Source of the DNA: Bacillota bacterium | Lineage (GTDB): Bacteria; Bacillota; Bacilli; Paenibacillales; NBRC-103111 | DNA length: 64,000 bases | Assembly: GCA_023386955.1 (NCBI GenBank) | Contig: JAEWIS010000041.1 | Coordinates: 62,001 to 126,000, forward strand | Direction: 5' to 3' | In this document: one piece after another, positions 62,818-64,000 of the stretch | How the letters are laid out: each line of letters begins with the position of its first letter | Numbering within the stretch: the stretch's first letter is position 1 | Position numbers and translations under genes: made by a program | Notes under the pieces: model-generated | Databases searched by the model: none | What the model saw: the letters and a program-made list of their open reading frames with translations, nothing else | What the model was told of the DNA's origin: nothing

Positions 62818-64000
62818 ATGGAATTGGATATCGTTATTGTGACTTACAACTCTGAAAAGTGGATATTAAATTGCATAAAGAGTTTAGCTCACAATACCTT
62901 TAATACAAAAAAGTTAAATATCATTTTTGTGGATAATTCTTCGTCTGACTCAAGCGTATCGGTTATAAAAGAAGTTAAACAACTTTATTGCGAAATATTC
63001 GGTAGAATTGAAATTGTAGTCAATAAAAAAAATAAAGGGTTTGGGACTGCTTGCAATATAGGGGCTAAACAAGGGAAGGCTTCATATATATTTTTTCTAA
63101 ATGTGGATACGGAAATTCCCAATAATTCTTTGGTTAATTTAGAAAAGGATATTCTGACAAGCTCGATGAATGTTGCTGCTTGGGAGATGAGACAGTTTCC
63201 GTTCGAACACCCTAAGTATTACGACCCTGTCACCCAATTCACAAGCTGGGTGTCTGGAGCAGCTGTGGTCATTAGAAGAGAAGCTTTCAATAAGGTTAGA
63301 GGATTTGATGAAAGCATTTTTCTTTATGCGGAAGATGTGGATTTGAGTTGGAGATTAGCGGCGGAAGGATATAATCTAAAATATGTCCCGGATGCGATTG
63401 TGGTTCATTACTCTTATCTTGATAATACATTAATTAAACCTGCCCAATACATTAATAGTATAGTAAACAACTTGAATTTGCGCCTTAAATATGGCAGGTT
63501 GAAAGATATCATATATTTCTATTATAGAGTTTTGGGGATTTTTCTAAGGAAGCAGCCATTTCCAAAAGCGCGTAAAAGGTTAATTTGGGCCCTGGTTTTA
63601 AATCTGTCTAAATCAGTTTTATTTAGCTTGAGAAGAATTACATACAGGAAGAAAACCAAGACCCAATTCATAGGTTGGGATTATGAAGTGGAGAGAACCG
63701 GTGCTTACTATAATAATGAAATTCTTAACCAAAGTCTTTCCGTTCAAGTATCCATATTAATCAGGACTATAGGACGTGTTGATGCATTAAGGGAAGCTTT
63801 AATTAGTGTCAGAAATCAAACATATAAGAATATCGAAGTAGTAATAATTGAGGATGGGAAGAACATATCAAAGGATTTCTTGATGAGAGAATTTCCGGAT
63901 CTGAATATTGTTTATCATTGTACAGAGGAAAAAGTTGGACGTTCAAAAGCGGCGAACATGGCCATGGATTTGGCTTCAGGAGAGTATTTAAACTTCCTGG
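62818..64000 (+). CDS. two-domain glycosyltransferase family 2 protein (partial)
   Basis: An open frame runs from ATG 62818 to the window end without a stop (at least 394 residues). The first GT2 domain begins LDIVIVTYNSEKWI and has DNSSSDSS, FFLNVDTEIP and EDVDLSWRLAAEGY (rhamnosyltransferase-like). A second GT2 domain starts near residue 308 with VSILIRTIGRVDALREAL. Two-domain rhamnosyltransferases occur in S-layer glycan and rhamnan clusters, which agrees with rmlACDB. GGAGAGG precedes the start. It is truncated by the window, not by mutation. Confidence 0.85.
   Translation, partial: MELDIVIVTYNSEKWILNCIKSLAHNTFNTKKLNIIFVDNSSSDSSVSVIKEVKQLYCEIFGRIEIVVNKKNKGFGTACNIGAKQGKASYIFFLNVDTEIPNNSLVNLEKDILTSSMNVAAWEMRQFPFEHPKYYDPVTQFTSWVSGAAVVIRREAFNKVRGFDESIFLYAEDVDLSWRLAAEGYNLKYVPDAIVVHYSYLDNTLIKPAQYINSIVNNLNLRLKYGRLKDIIYFYYRVLGIFLRKQPFPKARKRLIWALVLNLSKSVLFSLRRITYRKKTKTQFIGWDYEVERTGAYYNNEILNQSLSVQVSILIRTIGRVDALREALISVRNQTYKNIEVVIIEDGKNISKDFLMREFPDLNIVYHCTEEKVGRSKAANMAMDLASGEYLNFL

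Overview
The window looks like chromosomal DNA of a spore-former of the Paenibacillus type. It has a Gram-positive groES-groEL operon with a CIRCE operator, strong AAGGAGG ribosome binding sites, TTG and GTG starts, an S-layer-homology (SLH) protein, copper-amine-oxidase stalk domains, and a low-to-mid GC background broken by AT-rich polysaccharide islands. The genus is an inference from gene content; nothing in the window proves it. No rRNA, tRNA, CRISPR array or intact insertion sequence was found.

Layout. 1-2.3 kb: groES-groEL. 2.3-6.2 kb: a same-strand run of small enzyme genes (GNAT, DUF4269, NUDIX, APH-like kinase, DJ-1/PfpI, P-loop kinase), followed by a palindromic-repeat island and a convergent GH88 gene. 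7.9-22.5 kb: a PBSX/xkd-type contractile tail module. An XRE repressor and an ImmA-like protease face an ArpU-type regulator, and then come terminator, sheath, tube, assembly chaperone (with a probable programmed -1 frameshift), tape measure, hub, baseplate, fibre and XkdW/XkdX proteins. There is no capsid, portal, terminase, integrase or recognisable lysis gene, so the module reads as a phage-tail-like bacteriocin (tailocin) locus, not a prophage. 22.9-28.2 kb (minus strand): a tightly coupled operon of SWIM zinc-finger protein, SNF2 helicase and AT-hook protein. 28.2-31.4 kb: a NUDIX-like protein, an acyltransferase and a decayed SGNH-hydrolase gene.

31.5-52 kb is a Wzx/Wzy-type exopolysaccharide locus: CpsB phosphatase, SLH protein, Wzz-like co-polymerase, BY-kinase, priming sugar transferase, GDP-fucose genes, an AT-rich cassette of glycosyltransferases with polymerase and flippase, two secreted or anchored accessory proteins, UDP-glucose dehydrogenase and ManC. 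52-64 kb adds GalU, dTDP-rhamnose synthesis (rmlACDB), an LTA-synthase-like enzyme, a large WzyC-family ligase with a TPR-like tail, a Wzm/Wzt ABC exporter and a two-domain glycosyltransferase cut by the window end. This second half resembles S-layer glycan or secondary cell-wall polysaccharide clusters.

The most interesting signals are: an A AAA AAC slippery heptamer that joins the tail chaperone to a second frame; five TGGCC-like boxes at an exact 11-bp pitch upstream of the predicted late tailocin promoter; two tiny paralogous proteins, each placed just before a nucleotide-sugar pyrophosphorylase gene; a base-composition break inside one EPS gene that suggests cassette exchange; and an imperfect palindrome family shared by three distant intergenic islands.
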